DNA of 10,458 bases from an uncultured Desulfarculaceae bacterium (GTDB taxonomy: Bacteria > Desulfobacterota > Desulfarculia > Desulfarculales > Desulfarculaceae): contig CALERA010000155.1 of the NCBI GenBank assembly GCA_937908275.1, forward strand, positions 1 through 10,458, given 5' to 3'. Of the stretch, positions 1 to 6,517 are shown in pieces (the stretch's first letter is position 1; each line of letters starts with the position of its first letter). The position numbers and the translations under genes are program-made. The notes below the pieces were generated by a model. The model did not search any database. It had not been told where the DNA came from and worked only from the letters and a program-made list of their open reading frames with translations.

Positions 1-1108
1 AGACCTCGGCCACCCGCTTGAAGGTCTCGGGCGAGGCGTCGCCCAGGATGTCCAGGGGGTTGCCCCTGCTCCAGAAGGGCGGCAGGAAGGCGTCGAGTTC
101 GGCGATGGTCCGCGGGCTGGGCTCCACCGGGTCGATGCCGTGGCTGGCCAGATAGTCGGCGGCCATCACCGCCGGGCCGCCGGCGTTGCTGATGATGGCC
201 AGGTTCGGCCCCTTGGGGCGGGGCTGCTTGGCCATCAGCTCGGCGCAGTCGAAAAGATCGCCCACGGTGTCCACCCGCACGATGCCGGCCCGGCTGAAGG
301 CCTCGTCGAAGACCGCGTCCTCGCCGGCCATGGCCCCGGTGTGGCTCTTGGCGGCCTTGGCCCCGGCGGCCGAGCGCCCCACCTTCAGCACCACGATGGG
401 CTTGATGCGGCTGACCGCCCGGGCCGCGCTCAGGAACTTGCGATGGTTGGTCACCGACTCCATGTAGAGCAGGATGGCGCTGGTGTTTGGGTCGTCGCCC
501 AGGTAGTCGATCAGGTCGCCGAAGTCCACGTCCAACATCGAGCCGATGCTGACGAAATGGCTGAAGCCGATGCCCACCGTCACCGCGAAGTCCAGCACCG
601 CGGTGCAGGTGGCCCCGCTCTGGGAGACAAAGGCCAGGGAGCCGGGGGTGGGCATCAGGTGGGCGAAGCTGGCGTTGAGCTTGGCCCCGCTGGACAGGGC
701 GCCCAGGCAGTTGGGACCCAGGATGCGCACGCCCTGGGCCCGGGCCGCGGCCAGCATCCGCTGCTCGATCTCCTCGCCCTCCGGCCCGGCCTCCTTGCCG
801 CCGCCGCTGATCACGATCACGCCGTAGATGCCCAGGCGGCCGCAGGTCTCGATGATCTCCGGGGCGCGGGCGATGGCCGTCACCACCACCGCCAGGTCCA
901 CCGGGGCCTTGATGGCGGCCAGGTCGGGGTGGCATTTCAGGCCCAGGATCTGGTCCCGGGTGGGGTTCACCGGATAGATGGGGCCGGCGAAACCGCCGGC
1001 GACGATGTTCTCCAGCACCGAACGGCCGATGGAGCCGGGGCGATCGCTGGCCCCCACCACCGCCACCGCCTGGGGCGCGAAAATCCTGTCGAGGTTGAAC
1101 TGACCCAT
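1..1108 (-). CDS. ADP-forming acetate/acyl-CoA ligase, CoA-binding (alpha) part, partial
   Basis: This family makes acyl-CoA, ATP or GTP and free acid interconvertible through acyl phosphate and a phosphohistidine. The visible 369 residues start MGQFNLDRIF and run off the left edge with no stop. Residues about 5-130 form a Rossmann CoA-binding domain with the motif VAVVGASDRPGSIGRSVLEN. Residues about 150-300 are the succinyl-CoA-ligase-like domain, containing SQSGAT and GIGFSHFVSIGSMLDVDFGD. His256 lies in KSHTGAMAG, the expected phosphohistidine motif. The stretch FLSAARAVSRIKPIVVLKVGR resembles the long fused proteins (ACD alpha-beta, sometimes with a GNAT domain, as in Pat/YfiQ), so an ATP-grasp domain may follow outside the window. 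Unlike E. coli YfiQ, the catalytic His is present, so real ligase activity is likely. The ATG at 1106-1108 has only a weak purine-rich Shine-Dalgarno. The gene is preceded by a 211-bp gap, so it is probably transcribed separately from the MFS gene. Confidence 0.88.
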   Translation of the reverse strand, partial: MGQFNLDRIFAPQAVAVVGASDRPGSIGRSVLENIVAGGFAGPIYPVNPTRDQILGLKCHPDLAAIKAPVDLAVVVTAIARAPEIIETCGRLGIYGVIVISGGGKEAGPEGEEIEQRMLAAARAQGVRILGPNCLGALSSGAKLNASFAHLMPTPGSLAFVSQSGATCTAVLDFAVTVGIGFSHFVSIGSMLDVDFGDLIDYLGDDPNTSAILLYMESVTNHRKFLSAARAVSRIKPIVVLKVGRSAAGAKAAKSHTGAMAGEDAVFDEAFSRAGIVRVDTVGDLFDCAELMAKQPRPKGPNLAIISNAGGPAVMAADYLASHGIDPVEPSPRTIAELDAFLPPFWSRGNPLDILGDASPETFKRVAEV

Positions 1109-1185
1109 CTTATTCGCCAATCCGCGTTGATAACGCCAGGTTGTCGCCCGCCCGGCCGGACCGGGGGCGCGTCGCAAGTGGATAC

Positions 1186-1218
1186 AGTATACCGGTTACC
1201 CGACCTGAACGCTGTTCA
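1186..1218 (-). promoter_or_regulatory. Candidate promoter with palindromic operator for the acyl-CoA ligase gene
   Basis: On the minus strand TATACT (1186-1191) resembles a -10 box, about 78 nt before the ligase ATG. There is no good -35 box. The place where one would sit is covered by a perfect inverted repeat TGAAC-GCT-GTTCA (1206-1218). The 8-mer ATACCGGT also occurs twice in direct orientation, at 1189-1196 and 1218-1225, 29 bp apart. This pattern would fit a regulator-dependent promoter, but it is read from base patterns only. Confidence 0.3.
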
Positions 1219-1241
1219 TACCGGTCCGGCTCCAGGCGTGC

Positions 1242-1277
1242 GCGGCCCCCCGGGTCCAAGGGCTCCCGGGAGGCCGC
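1242..1277 (-). terminator. Hairpin downstream of the MFS gene, possible terminator
   Basis: GCGGCC (1242-1247) pairs with GGCCGC (1272-1277), and CCCGGG (1249-1254) pairs with CCCGGG (1265-1270). One mismatch (C/A) separates the two helices and the loop is 10 nt. The hairpin starts about 43 nt after the MFS stop on the minus strand. No T-run follows it, so it is a weak candidate for intrinsic termination; it could be a 3'-end stabiliser or part of a Rho-dependent end. Confidence 0.35.
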
Positions 1278-1319
1278 AGGTCGGCGACAATCTTTCCCCG
1301 CGGCCCGCGGGCGCTTGGC

Positions 1320-2678
1320 TCAGGCCCGGGCCCGCTTCTCGCGGATCAGGCTGGCCCCCACGAAGGCCGCCACCGAGGCCCCTACATAGGCCATGAAGGC
1401 GAAGGAGTAAGCGTTGACCGAGTACACGCCCTCGGCCCCGCCCTCGGCGGCCTTGGCCACCTGCAACAGCCAGCCCACCAGGGGCTGCATGATCATGGCC
1501 CCCACGAAGGGGAACATGTTGATCAGGCCCACCGAGGTGCCGGACAGGTGCACCGGGAAAAGCTCCTTGGCCGCCGCGAAGGCCAGCACCCCCACCGCGT
1601 TGCCCACCGTGGAGAAGAGCAGGCACCAGATGTAGAGCAGGGGCAGGTTCAGGGAGCGTGGCCAGAGGGCCAACCAGAGACAAAGCGCCAGCAAAATCAG
1701 GCTGCTGACCTGGAGCACCTGGCGGCGGCGGCCCAACAGGTGGCGGTCCAGGGCGCTGATGGCCAGGCAGCCGGCGATCATGCCCACCGCCAGCATGGAG
1801 AGCACCCCGCCGGCCTGGGCCTTGCTGAGGCCGTAGACCTGCATCAGGAAGGGGCCGCCCCACAGGCCGCCGAAGGAGAAGAAGGTGCCGGCGCTGGCGG
1901 TGAACCACAGGGCCAGGGGCCAGAAGGCGAAGGTGCCCAGCACCAGCTTGGTCCCCTCCCAGATGCCCACTTCTTCCCCGGCCGGGGCGGTCAGGCCCTC
2001 GGGATCGCGGAAGCCCAATTCGCTGGGTCGGTTGCGCACCAGCAGCCAGATCAGGGCCGACCAGACCAGGGTGGCCGCGCCGATCAGCTCCATGCTGGCC
2101 CGCCAGCCCCAGAGGTCGCTGAGCCAGGCCAGGGGCGCGGCGGCGGCGTACATCCCGCTGCCACCCACCGCCAGGAGGATGCCGGTCATGCCCTGGAACT
2201 GGGCCGGGGCGTACCACTGGGTGAGGATCTTCAGAGTGGGCACGAAGACCATGGCCACCCCCACCCCCACCAGCACCCGGGCGGTCAGGGCCAGGCCCCA
2301 GCCCCCGGCCAGGCCGAAGAGCAGGGAGCCCACCCCGGCGATCAGGAAGAAGACGGTGACGGTGCGGCGCGAACCCCAGGAGTCGGAGAGCAGGCCGGCC
2401 GGCAGTTGCATGGCCGCGTAGGGGTAGAAGTAGGCCGAGGAGAGCAGGCCGATGGCCGCCCCGCCCACCGAGAGGTCGCGCATCAGATCCAGGGCGATGA
2501 CCGCCGGGGAGAGACGGTGAAAGAAGACCAGGAGATAGGCCCCGGCCAGGACCGTGAAGACCAGGGCCCGCCGCCAGGCCAGGGTATTGAGGCCTTGGCC
2601 GGCGACCGCGTCCGGGTCGGGGGAGGTGGTGGTGCTCAGGGTTTGGGGGGCGCTGGGCCCGTAAGTGGGATCCGCCAT
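1320..2678 (-). CDS. MFS permease (12-TM major facilitator)
   Basis: A 452-residue inner-membrane secondary transporter. A hydrophilic N-terminal tail of about 35 residues, rich in Ser/Thr/Pro, is followed by alternating hydrophobic segments consistent with 12 helices. The loop between helices 2 and 3 holds MFS motif A, GLLSDSWGSRR (residues 95-105, with Asp99, Gly102 and Arg104/105). The segment FHRLSPAVIALDLMRDLS after helix 1 and the AYFYPYAAMQLPAG helix are typical of the organic-anion/nitrate-like branch of MFS proteins common in deltaproteobacteria. The substrate is not predictable. The ATG at 2676-2678 has a weak Shine-Dalgarno (GAGA about 9 nt upstream). The gene lies directly after the terminator at 2707-2743, leaving little room for its own promoter, so it may depend on read-through or a promoter I cannot see. 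The stop is TGA at 1320-1322. Confidence 0.85.
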   Translation of the reverse strand: MADPTYGPSAPQTLSTTTSPDPDAVAGQGLNTLAWRRALVFTVLAGAYLLVFFHRLSPAVIALDLMRDLSVGGAAIGLLSSAYFYPYAAMQLPAGLLSDSWGSRRTVTVFFLIAGVGSLLFGLAGGWGLALTARVLVGVGVAMVFVPTLKILTQWYAPAQFQGMTGILLAVGGSGMYAAAAPLAWLSDLWGWRASMELIGAATLVWSALIWLLVRNRPSELGFRDPEGLTAPAGEEVGIWEGTKLVLGTFAFWPLALWFTASAGTFFSFGGLWGGPFLMQVYGLSKAQAGGVLSMLAVGMIAGCLAISALDRHLLGRRRQVLQVSSLILLALCLWLALWPRSLNLPLLYIWCLLFSTVGNAVGVLAFAAAKELFPVHLSGTSVGLINMFPFVGAMIMQPLVGWLLQVAKAAEGGAEGVYSVNAYSFAFMAYVGASVAAFVGASLIREKRARA

Positions 2679-2706
2679 GATGTTGTCTCGAACCTGGTTG
2701 TCGATG

Positions 2707-2743
2707 AAAGCAAACGGCGGGAAGGCGGATGGCCTTCCCGCCG
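2707..2743 (-). terminator. Intrinsic terminator of the phosphodiesterase/sulfur-relay operon
   Basis: On the minus strand CGGCGGGAAGGC (2743-2732) is followed by a 5-nt loop and the exact complement GCCTTCCCGCCG (2726-2715). This gives a 12-bp perfect stem. The T-rich tail TTTGCTTTC follows at once. It lies 27 nt after the stop of the DsrF-like gene, the last gene of the unit. The perfect stem, short loop and tail make this the best terminator in the window. Confidence 0.85.
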
Positions 2744-2769
2744 GAAAGTTGCGTCGCGTCCCAAGGGGG

Positions 2770-3102
2770 TTAAAAAACCAGCGCCGACTGATGTTCTTCC
2801 ATCAGTCCGGCGACCTCGGCCTCCTCGATCAGCTCGACGCCCTCCACCAGTTGGGAGGGGTCGATTTGGCGCTGGGCCAGGCTGCCGGCCACGGCCAGCA
2901 CCCGTCCCGATTCCTTGATGAAGTTTACCAGCATTTCCGCCGGATAGCCCGGGCCGGGCAACAAATTGTATACACCATCCTCCAGGCAGAGCAGGCTGGT
3001 GCCCAGGCCGGCCATGTGGGTGGCCCAGGCCAAGCGCAGGCCCAGGACCGCCTTCTCCTCGCCCCGGGGGCGGGTCAGCACCGCGCAGACGCTCTCGATC
3101 AT
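2770..3102 (-). CDS. DsrF/TusC-like DsrE-family protein
   Basis: A small cytoplasmic protein of 110 residues, the usual size for DsrE/DsrF/DsrH-type subunits. In DsrEFH and TusBCD these form heterohexamers that pass persulfide sulfur to TusA/DsrC-type carriers. The N-terminus (VCAVLTRPRGEEKAVLGLRLAWATHMAGLGTSLLCLEDGVYNL) shows the family pattern of a beta strand, a helix over the conserved small residues, and a second strand ending EDGVY. At the place where DsrE-type proteins carry their sulfur-binding Cys, this protein has Ala72 (RVLAVAGSLAQR), so it is probably a structural partner rather than the sulfur carrier. Its two cysteines, Cys6 and Cys39, lie elsewhere. GGGAGG with 6-nt spacing precedes the ATG. 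The 13-nt gap to the DsrE-like gene shows tight cotranscription. A strong terminator follows. The family is fairly sure; the exact subunit name is inference. Confidence 0.72.
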   Translation of the reverse strand: MIESVCAVLTRPRGEEKAVLGLRLAWATHMAGLGTSLLCLEDGVYNLLPGPGYPAEMLVNFIKESGRVLAVAGSLAQRQIDPSQLVEGVELIEEAEVAGLMEEHQSALVF

Positions 3103-3115
3103 GACGGGCCTCCCT

Positions 3116-3514
3116 TTAGCGTCCCAGGCCGATGAGCACGTCGGAGCCCATCAGCAGATCGGTGAATACGTGGCCCACGTCGCCGCGCTTGACCCCGGGC
3201 TGGTAGGCCAGGCCTTCCGTGCCCCGGGCGTACTCGGTGGTGTGGCAGGTGACCACCTGGGCTCCCTGCTGGGCCAGGCGGGTCAGGCGCTGACCCACCT
3301 TCAGCGCGTCCAGGTGCTCCTGGAGGTTGGGCCGGATGCCCAAGGGCCCGCCAAAGGGGACCTCCTGGTTGGCCAGGTTGCAGCCGTTGCCATAGAGGAA
3401 GAGGTTCACGCGGTGGCCCCGGCGGATGGCCGCCTCGGCCAGGCTCACGGCCAGCACCGCGTCCTCGTTCTCCTGGCTGCCGGCGGTCAGCACAATGGTC
3501 AGGGTCTTGCCCAT
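3116..3514 (-). CDS. DsrE/TusD-like sulfur-relay protein
   Basis: A 132-residue cytoplasmic protein with the DsrE fold pattern. The N-terminal strand TLTIVLTAGSQENEDAVLAVSLAEAAIRRGHRVNLFLYGNG is followed by a flexible loop and the motif GAQVVTCHTTEYARG. Cys90 in that motif matches the conserved active-site cysteine of DsrE/TusD, which carries persulfide sulfur in the known complexes. Cys45 is a second cysteine in the loop. Because it is the only one of the three DsrE-type proteins here with the active Cys, it is the likely sulfur carrier of a DsrE-F-H-like complex. AAGGAG with 6-nt spacing precedes the ATG. It sits 21 nt after the OsmC-DsrH fusion gene and 13 nt before the DsrF-like gene, in one operon. 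A role in oxidative Dsr metabolism is not implied, because no dsr genes are visible. Confidence 0.78.
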   Translation of the reverse strand: MGKTLTIVLTAGSQENEDAVLAVSLAEAAIRRGHRVNLFLYGNGCNLANQEVPFGGPLGIRPNLQEHLDALKVGQRLTRLAQQGAQVVTCHTTEYARGTEGLAYQPGVKRGDVGHVFTDLLMGSDVLIGLGR

Positions 3515-3535
3515 GTTCTTCTCCTTGCCCGGCCG

Positions 3536-4336
3536 CTACAGGACCACGATGCGACCGGCCTCTTCCAGGATCAGGGAGGCCATGCGGTCGTAGTCCACCA
3601 GTTCAACCCCGGCCATCGGCTCCAGACCGCGGGGGGCCAGGGCGTCGGCCTGCACGAAGACCTTGTCCGCGCCCATGGCCTTCAAGGCCTCCAGAACCTC
3701 GCTCCGGGCGTGGTAAACCCCGTCGGAGGCCAGGAGCAGGTTGAACTCCTCGTCGCCGGCCATCAGCTTCAAGCGCTGGAGGTGGGATGAATCGGCGGCG
3801 GTGATCAGGAACAGGGGGCCCTCTCCGCCCTGGTATTGCTTGACCGGCTCCGGTGCGCTCGGGGGGGGAGAGGCCTCCGGAGCCGAGCCATGGTCAAAAG
3901 GGCGGGAGGGCCCCCGATTGATGTTGTAATCGAACTCTATGCCCTGCTCGAGGGAGTAGGTGACCAGGGACCCGCCCATCAGCCCCCGCCGCACGCCCTC
4001 GAAGGCCTCCTGTTGGGCCTCGGGCGCGTCCACGCTGACCTCCAGGTCCACGTGGCTGAAATGGGTGCGCAGGGCGCTGTCCTTTTCCTTCTCGATGTCG
4101 GCCCGGGCGTTGATGGTGTTGAACTCCACCCCGGCCTGGGTCAGGTCGGCGGCCAGGGTGTTGGTGAAGCAGGCCAAAGCGGCGCAGAGCAGCAGGCGGC
4201 CGCCCAGATGCTCGTTGGCTTTCTGCTCCGGGGTCAGGGCGGCGATGTCGATCTTGATCTCCGGCAGGGCGGCCGAGCCCACCGCGATGGTGTAGCCCTG
4301 GTTGCCCTTGCGCTCCAAGGTCAGGCTGATGCCCAT
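3536..4336 (-). CDS. OsmC-like domain fused to a DsrH/TusB-like domain
   Basis: A two-domain cytoplasmic protein, 266 residues from the chosen start. Numbering here counts from the upstream ATG at 4340-4342. Residues about 3-140 are OsmC-like: the helix GGRLLLCAALACFTNTLAADL holds Cys53 and Cys58, and the domain ends with GGSLVTYSLEQGIEFDYN. The second peroxidatic/resolving cysteine of true Ohr/OsmC (in a C-P-x-S context) is absent, so it is not a standard organic-hydroperoxide reductase. A Pro/Ala/Ser-rich linker (about 150-170) leads to a DsrH/TusB-like domain (about 175-268) with LLLASDGVYHA and VFVQADALAPRGL followed by VELVDYDRM. That domain has no cysteine. The start is set at the second ATG (4334-4336) because GGGAG lies 8 nt before it; the first ATG would have only 2 nt of spacing. 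The gene follows two hairpins and precedes dsrE/dsrF-like genes, suggesting that the fusion supplies the third subunit of the complex. Confidence 0.8.
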   Translation of the reverse strand: MGISLTLERKGNQGYTIAVGSAALPEIKIDIAALTPEQKANEHLGGRLLLCAALACFTNTLAADLTQAGVEFNTINARADIEKEKDSALRTHFSHVDLEVSVDAPEAQQEAFEGVRRGLMGGSLVTYSLEQGIEFDYNINRGPSRPFDHGSAPEASPPPSAPEPVKQYQGGEGPLFLITAADSSHLQRLKLMAGDEEFNLLLASDGVYHARSEVLEALKAMGADKVFVQADALAPRGLEPMAGVELVDYDRMASLILEEAGRIVVL

Positions 4337-4344
4337 GATCATTT

Positions 4345-4349
4345 CTCCC
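4345..4349 (-). promoter_or_regulatory. Ribosome binding site deciding the OsmC-DsrH start
   Basis: GGGAG on the minus strand is 2 nt from the first ATG (4340-4342) but 8 nt from the second (4334-4336), favouring the second. It directly abuts the 3' foot of the hairpin at 4350-4378, so that structure could affect ribosome access. Confidence 0.6.
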
Positions 4350-4378
4350 GTGGCGCGGACGCTTCATTCCCGCGCCAC
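4350..4378 (-). repeat. Intercistronic hairpin A next to the OsmC-DsrH ribosome site
   Basis: GTGGCGCGG (4350-4358) and CCGCGCCAC (4370-4378) form a perfect 9-bp stem with an 11-nt loop. No T-run follows, so it is not a classical terminator. It ends exactly where the Shine-Dalgarno of the next gene begins. Confidence 0.6.
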
Positions 4379-4379
4379 T

Positions 4380-4413
4380 CCGGCGTCCGAGCGCTCCCCG
4401 GCCCGGACGCCGG
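4380..4413 (-). repeat. Intercistronic hairpin B after the phosphodiesterase gene
   Basis: CCGGCGTCCG (4380-4389) and CGGACGCCGG (4404-4413) form a perfect 10-bp stem with a 14-nt loop. It starts 8 nt after the phosphodiesterase stop on the minus strand and is followed after 1 nt by hairpin A. Without a T-tract it more likely protects the 3' end of the upstream message or sets a processing or attenuation point inside the operon. Confidence 0.6.
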
Positions 4414-4421
4414 CCTTGGCG

Positions 4422-6410
4422 TTAGGCGCAGTCGTGGTGGTCCCAGGGCTGGCGGCTCTCGCGGTTGACCGCCTCTTCCATGCGGGCCAGGCTCTCCTTG
4501 AGCTTGACGATCTCCTTGGACTTCATGTCCGGGTCCTTGAGGGCCTGGTAGATCACCGCGCCCTCGGCGGTCTCGGGCAGGGGCCAGTCCATCAGGTAGC
4601 ACAGGGTGGGCACCAGGTCCGGCAGCCAGCAGGTGCGCTCCAGGCGATAGTTCTTCTTCAGGCCCGGGCCCTGCAGCACCAACAGACTCTTGAGCTTGCC
4701 CACGCCGTGCTCGGCGGTGGGCAGGATCTGGCCGTGCTGGGCCCCGAACCAGGGGTAGACCGCGTAGACCACGTCGCCCACCCGGTCGCCGTGCAGGCCC
4801 AGGATGCGGGCGTCGCGGCGGCTCAAGGCCAGGGCCACCGGGCGCTTGCCGGTGGCCGGGTCCACGTAGGTCAGCAGGGCGTCGATGATCTGCTGCTGGA
4901 CCGTCTCGTAGTCCGCCGGCTCCACGATGCCCTCGGGGTCGCGGCCCTTGAGGTTGACGTAGATGTAGATCTCGCGGTTGGCCACGGCCTTGGTCTGGGA
5001 GAAGTCGATCTTGGCCGAGGACAGGCTCAGGATCTTCTGGGCCAGGTTCAGGCCCTCCTCCTGCGGCTTCTGCTCCTCCGCCAGCACCGCCAGTCCGGCC
5101 GGCACCAGGGCCTGGTAGGGATCGAAGACCGGGCCGTCGGCGGTGGCGCCGTGGTCGGAGACCAGCACCACCAGGGTGTTGCGGTCGCAGGCCTCCAGGA
5201 TGCGGGCGATGAGCGCGTCCTCGCACTCATAGATCCGCCGGTGGACCTCCCAGGCCTTCTGGCTGATGGCCGGGTCGGGGTTCTCCAGGTCGCTGACCAG
5301 CAGGTGGTACATCCAGTCGATGGGATGGGAGTGGAGATAGAGCAGCTCCGGCTGCTGGGTCTCCAGCAGGATCGCCGCCGCGTCGGAGAGCCAGGCCGAA
5401 AGGTTCTGGTTCATCTCCACGTAGGTGTCCAGGTCGATGGTCTTGAGCATGGCCATGACCATGCCGCCGGAAAAGTGGAAGGAGCCCCGGCACTTGGCCA
5501 GGTCCTTCGCCACCTCCGCCGGATGGCAGCCGCTGGTGGGGTCGATCATGGCCCCCACCAGGAAGCGGAACTCCTCGGCCTCGCCGTCCAACTGGAGCAG
5601 CTTGCACTTGAAGAAGACGTCCCGGCTGGCGCCGTCGCTCATCTCCAGGGTGGTGTCGATGCGCTCGCTCCACTGGCCCACTTCCAGGCTGCAGAAGGCC
5701 TGGGCGTAGTCCTTGGTCGGGCAGAGGCTGGCCTTGACGTAGTCGCCATCGGCGTTCTGCTCCACCAGCACCCACCAGGTGGTGGGGACCGGACGCACCC
5801 GGGCCATGGGGAAGGGCACCTCGACCTTCATCTCCAGGGGCTCCTCGGAGCCCTCGGGCAGGTTCTCCCAGCCGCTGGCCTCGGCGAACTCGCCGCGGGA
5901 GGACTGGGGCAGGTAGTCGGTGGTGATGATGAAGTCGGCGCAAACGTCCAGGACCTTGGCCAGGTGGGCCTGGTCGATGCGGTCCTCGCCGATGGTCATG
6001 CCCACGCCGCCGACCACCACGCTGTTCTTCAGGTTGCTGGGCCAGGAGCTGGGGTAGTTGAGGACCACGCACTTCTTGCCGGCCTTGTCCAGGGCCTCCC
6101 AGATGTACTCGGCCTTGACCCGCCGGCGGTCCCAGTTCTGGAGGTTGGCGTCGTTGTCCAGGGGCTCGCCGGGCTCGTGGTTGTGGAAGTCGGTGATGCC
6201 ATGGGTGCCGCCCCAGGCGCCGGTGGCGATTGCGGCCCAGTTGGGCGGGGTCACGGTGGGGAAGGGAGCGTGGCAGTTGTCCGCCAGCACCCCGCGCTCG
6301 ATCAGGCGCTTGAAGGTGGGCAGGTAGCCCTCGCTGATGTGCTTCTCCACCAGGTGGGGCATGCAGCAGTCCAGACCGATCACTACGACCTTGTTGGGTG
6401 TATTGGCCAC
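4422..6410 (-). CDS. Type I phosphodiesterase/nucleotide pyrophosphatase-like hydrolase (alkaline phosphatase superfamily)
   Basis: A 662-residue two-metal hydrolase of the NPP/PDE branch. Expected ligands are visible: Asp14 in VVVIGLDCC; nucleophile Thr54 with Asn57 in FPTVTPPNWAAIATG; Asp365 and His369 in HSHPIDWMYH; Asp419 and His420 in VSDHG; and His568 in AEHGVG. The family cleaves phosphate mono- or diesters, and some members hydrolyse phosphonoacetate, so the substrate stays open. There is no signal peptide or membrane segment, so it is cytoplasmic, unlike many members. Residues about 180-330 form a long insertion between the Thr nucleophile and the Asp365 motif, probably a substrate-binding cap. 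A charged helix (about 628-648) and the tail DHHDCA end it. The start is GTG (6408-6410), with AGGAG 8 nt upstream. It is the first gene of its unit, behind a perfect GntR-type operator, which links it to the TRAP operon. The distal OsmC/DsrE/F genes probably share its transcript. Confidence 0.85.
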   Translation of the reverse strand: MANTPNKVVVIGLDCCMPHLVEKHISEGYLPTFKRLIERGVLADNCHAPFPTVTPPNWAAIATGAWGGTHGITDFHNHEPGEPLDNDANLQNWDRRRVKAEYIWEALDKAGKKCVVLNYPSSWPSNLKNSVVVGGVGMTIGEDRIDQAHLAKVLDVCADFIITTDYLPQSSRGEFAEASGWENLPEGSEEPLEMKVEVPFPMARVRPVPTTWWVLVEQNADGDYVKASLCPTKDYAQAFCSLEVGQWSERIDTTLEMSDGASRDVFFKCKLLQLDGEAEEFRFLVGAMIDPTSGCHPAEVAKDLAKCRGSFHFSGGMVMAMLKTIDLDTYVEMNQNLSAWLSDAAAILLETQQPELLYLHSHPIDWMYHLLVSDLENPDPAISQKAWEVHRRIYECEDALIARILEACDRNTLVVLVSDHGATADGPVFDPYQALVPAGLAVLAEEQKPQEEGLNLAQKILSLSSAKIDFSQTKAVANREIYIYVNLKGRDPEGIVEPADYETVQQQIIDALLTYVDPATGKRPVALALSRRDARILGLHGDRVGDVVYAVYPWFGAQHGQILPTAEHGVGKLKSLLVLQGPGLKKNYRLERTCWLPDLVPTLCYLMDWPLPETAEGAVIYQALKDPDMKSKEIVKLKESLARMEEAVNRESRQPWDHHDCA

Positions 6411-6454
6411 GATTTTTTCTCCTGTTGCCAGCTGCGGTCGGGGTCGTCCGCCTT

Positions 6455-6460
6455 ATTGTA
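6455..6460 (-). promoter_or_regulatory. Candidate -10 box of the phosphodiesterase promoter
   Basis: TACAAT on the minus strand differs from TATAAT at one base and would place transcription start about 35-40 nt before the GTG start. No convincing -35 box is seen at 16-18 bp spacing; that interval is occupied by the operator at 6461-6475. A repressor there would block polymerase directly. Confidence 0.35.
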
Positions 6461-6475
6461 AAATGTATTACATTT
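6461..6475. promoter_or_regulatory. Perfect palindromic GntR/FadR-type operator
   Basis: AAATGTA-T-TACATTT is a perfect inverted repeat with a 1-nt centre and contains the GT-N3-AC core typical of FadR-subfamily GntR operators. It lies about 51 nt before the phosphodiesterase start, immediately upstream of the candidate -10 box. Close variants at 9594-9614 adjoin the GntR gene, so that protein is the likely ligand. The motif is AT-only apart from its core, in otherwise GC-rich DNA. Confidence 0.7.
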
Positions 6476-6483
6476 AACCCGCG

Positions 6484-6510
6484 CCAAATGCAAGCCGCCC
6501 GAGGGCGGCT
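6484..6510 (-). terminator. Terminator of the TRAP operon
   Basis: On the minus strand AGCCGCC and GGCGGCT (within 6493-6510) form a perfect 7-bp stem with a CTCG loop, followed by the moderately T-rich TGCATTTGG. It begins 7 nt after the DctQM stop. The short tight stem is convincing; the tail is weaker than in the terminator at 2707-2743. Confidence 0.6.
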
Positions 6511-6517
6511 CGCCGGC

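Noticed and set aside
140..1396. 418-residue plus-strand frame over the acyl-CoA ligase
   Set aside because: It is antisense to a clear CoA-binding protein whose minus-strand frame is open to the left edge, and it runs through the intergenic gap into the MFS gene.
3536..4342. Annotating the OsmC part as an organic-hydroperoxide resistance peroxidase (Ohr)
   Set aside because: The second redox cysteine in the C-P-x-S context is missing, so the family resemblance is kept but the peroxidase function is not claimed.
4302..6461. 719-residue plus-strand open frame opposite the phosphodiesterase gene
   Set aside because: Its composition is dominated by Gly, Ala, Leu, Val, Gln and His with no domain motifs, and the minus-strand frame has every catalytic residue of a known family. 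It is a GC-rich antisense shadow.
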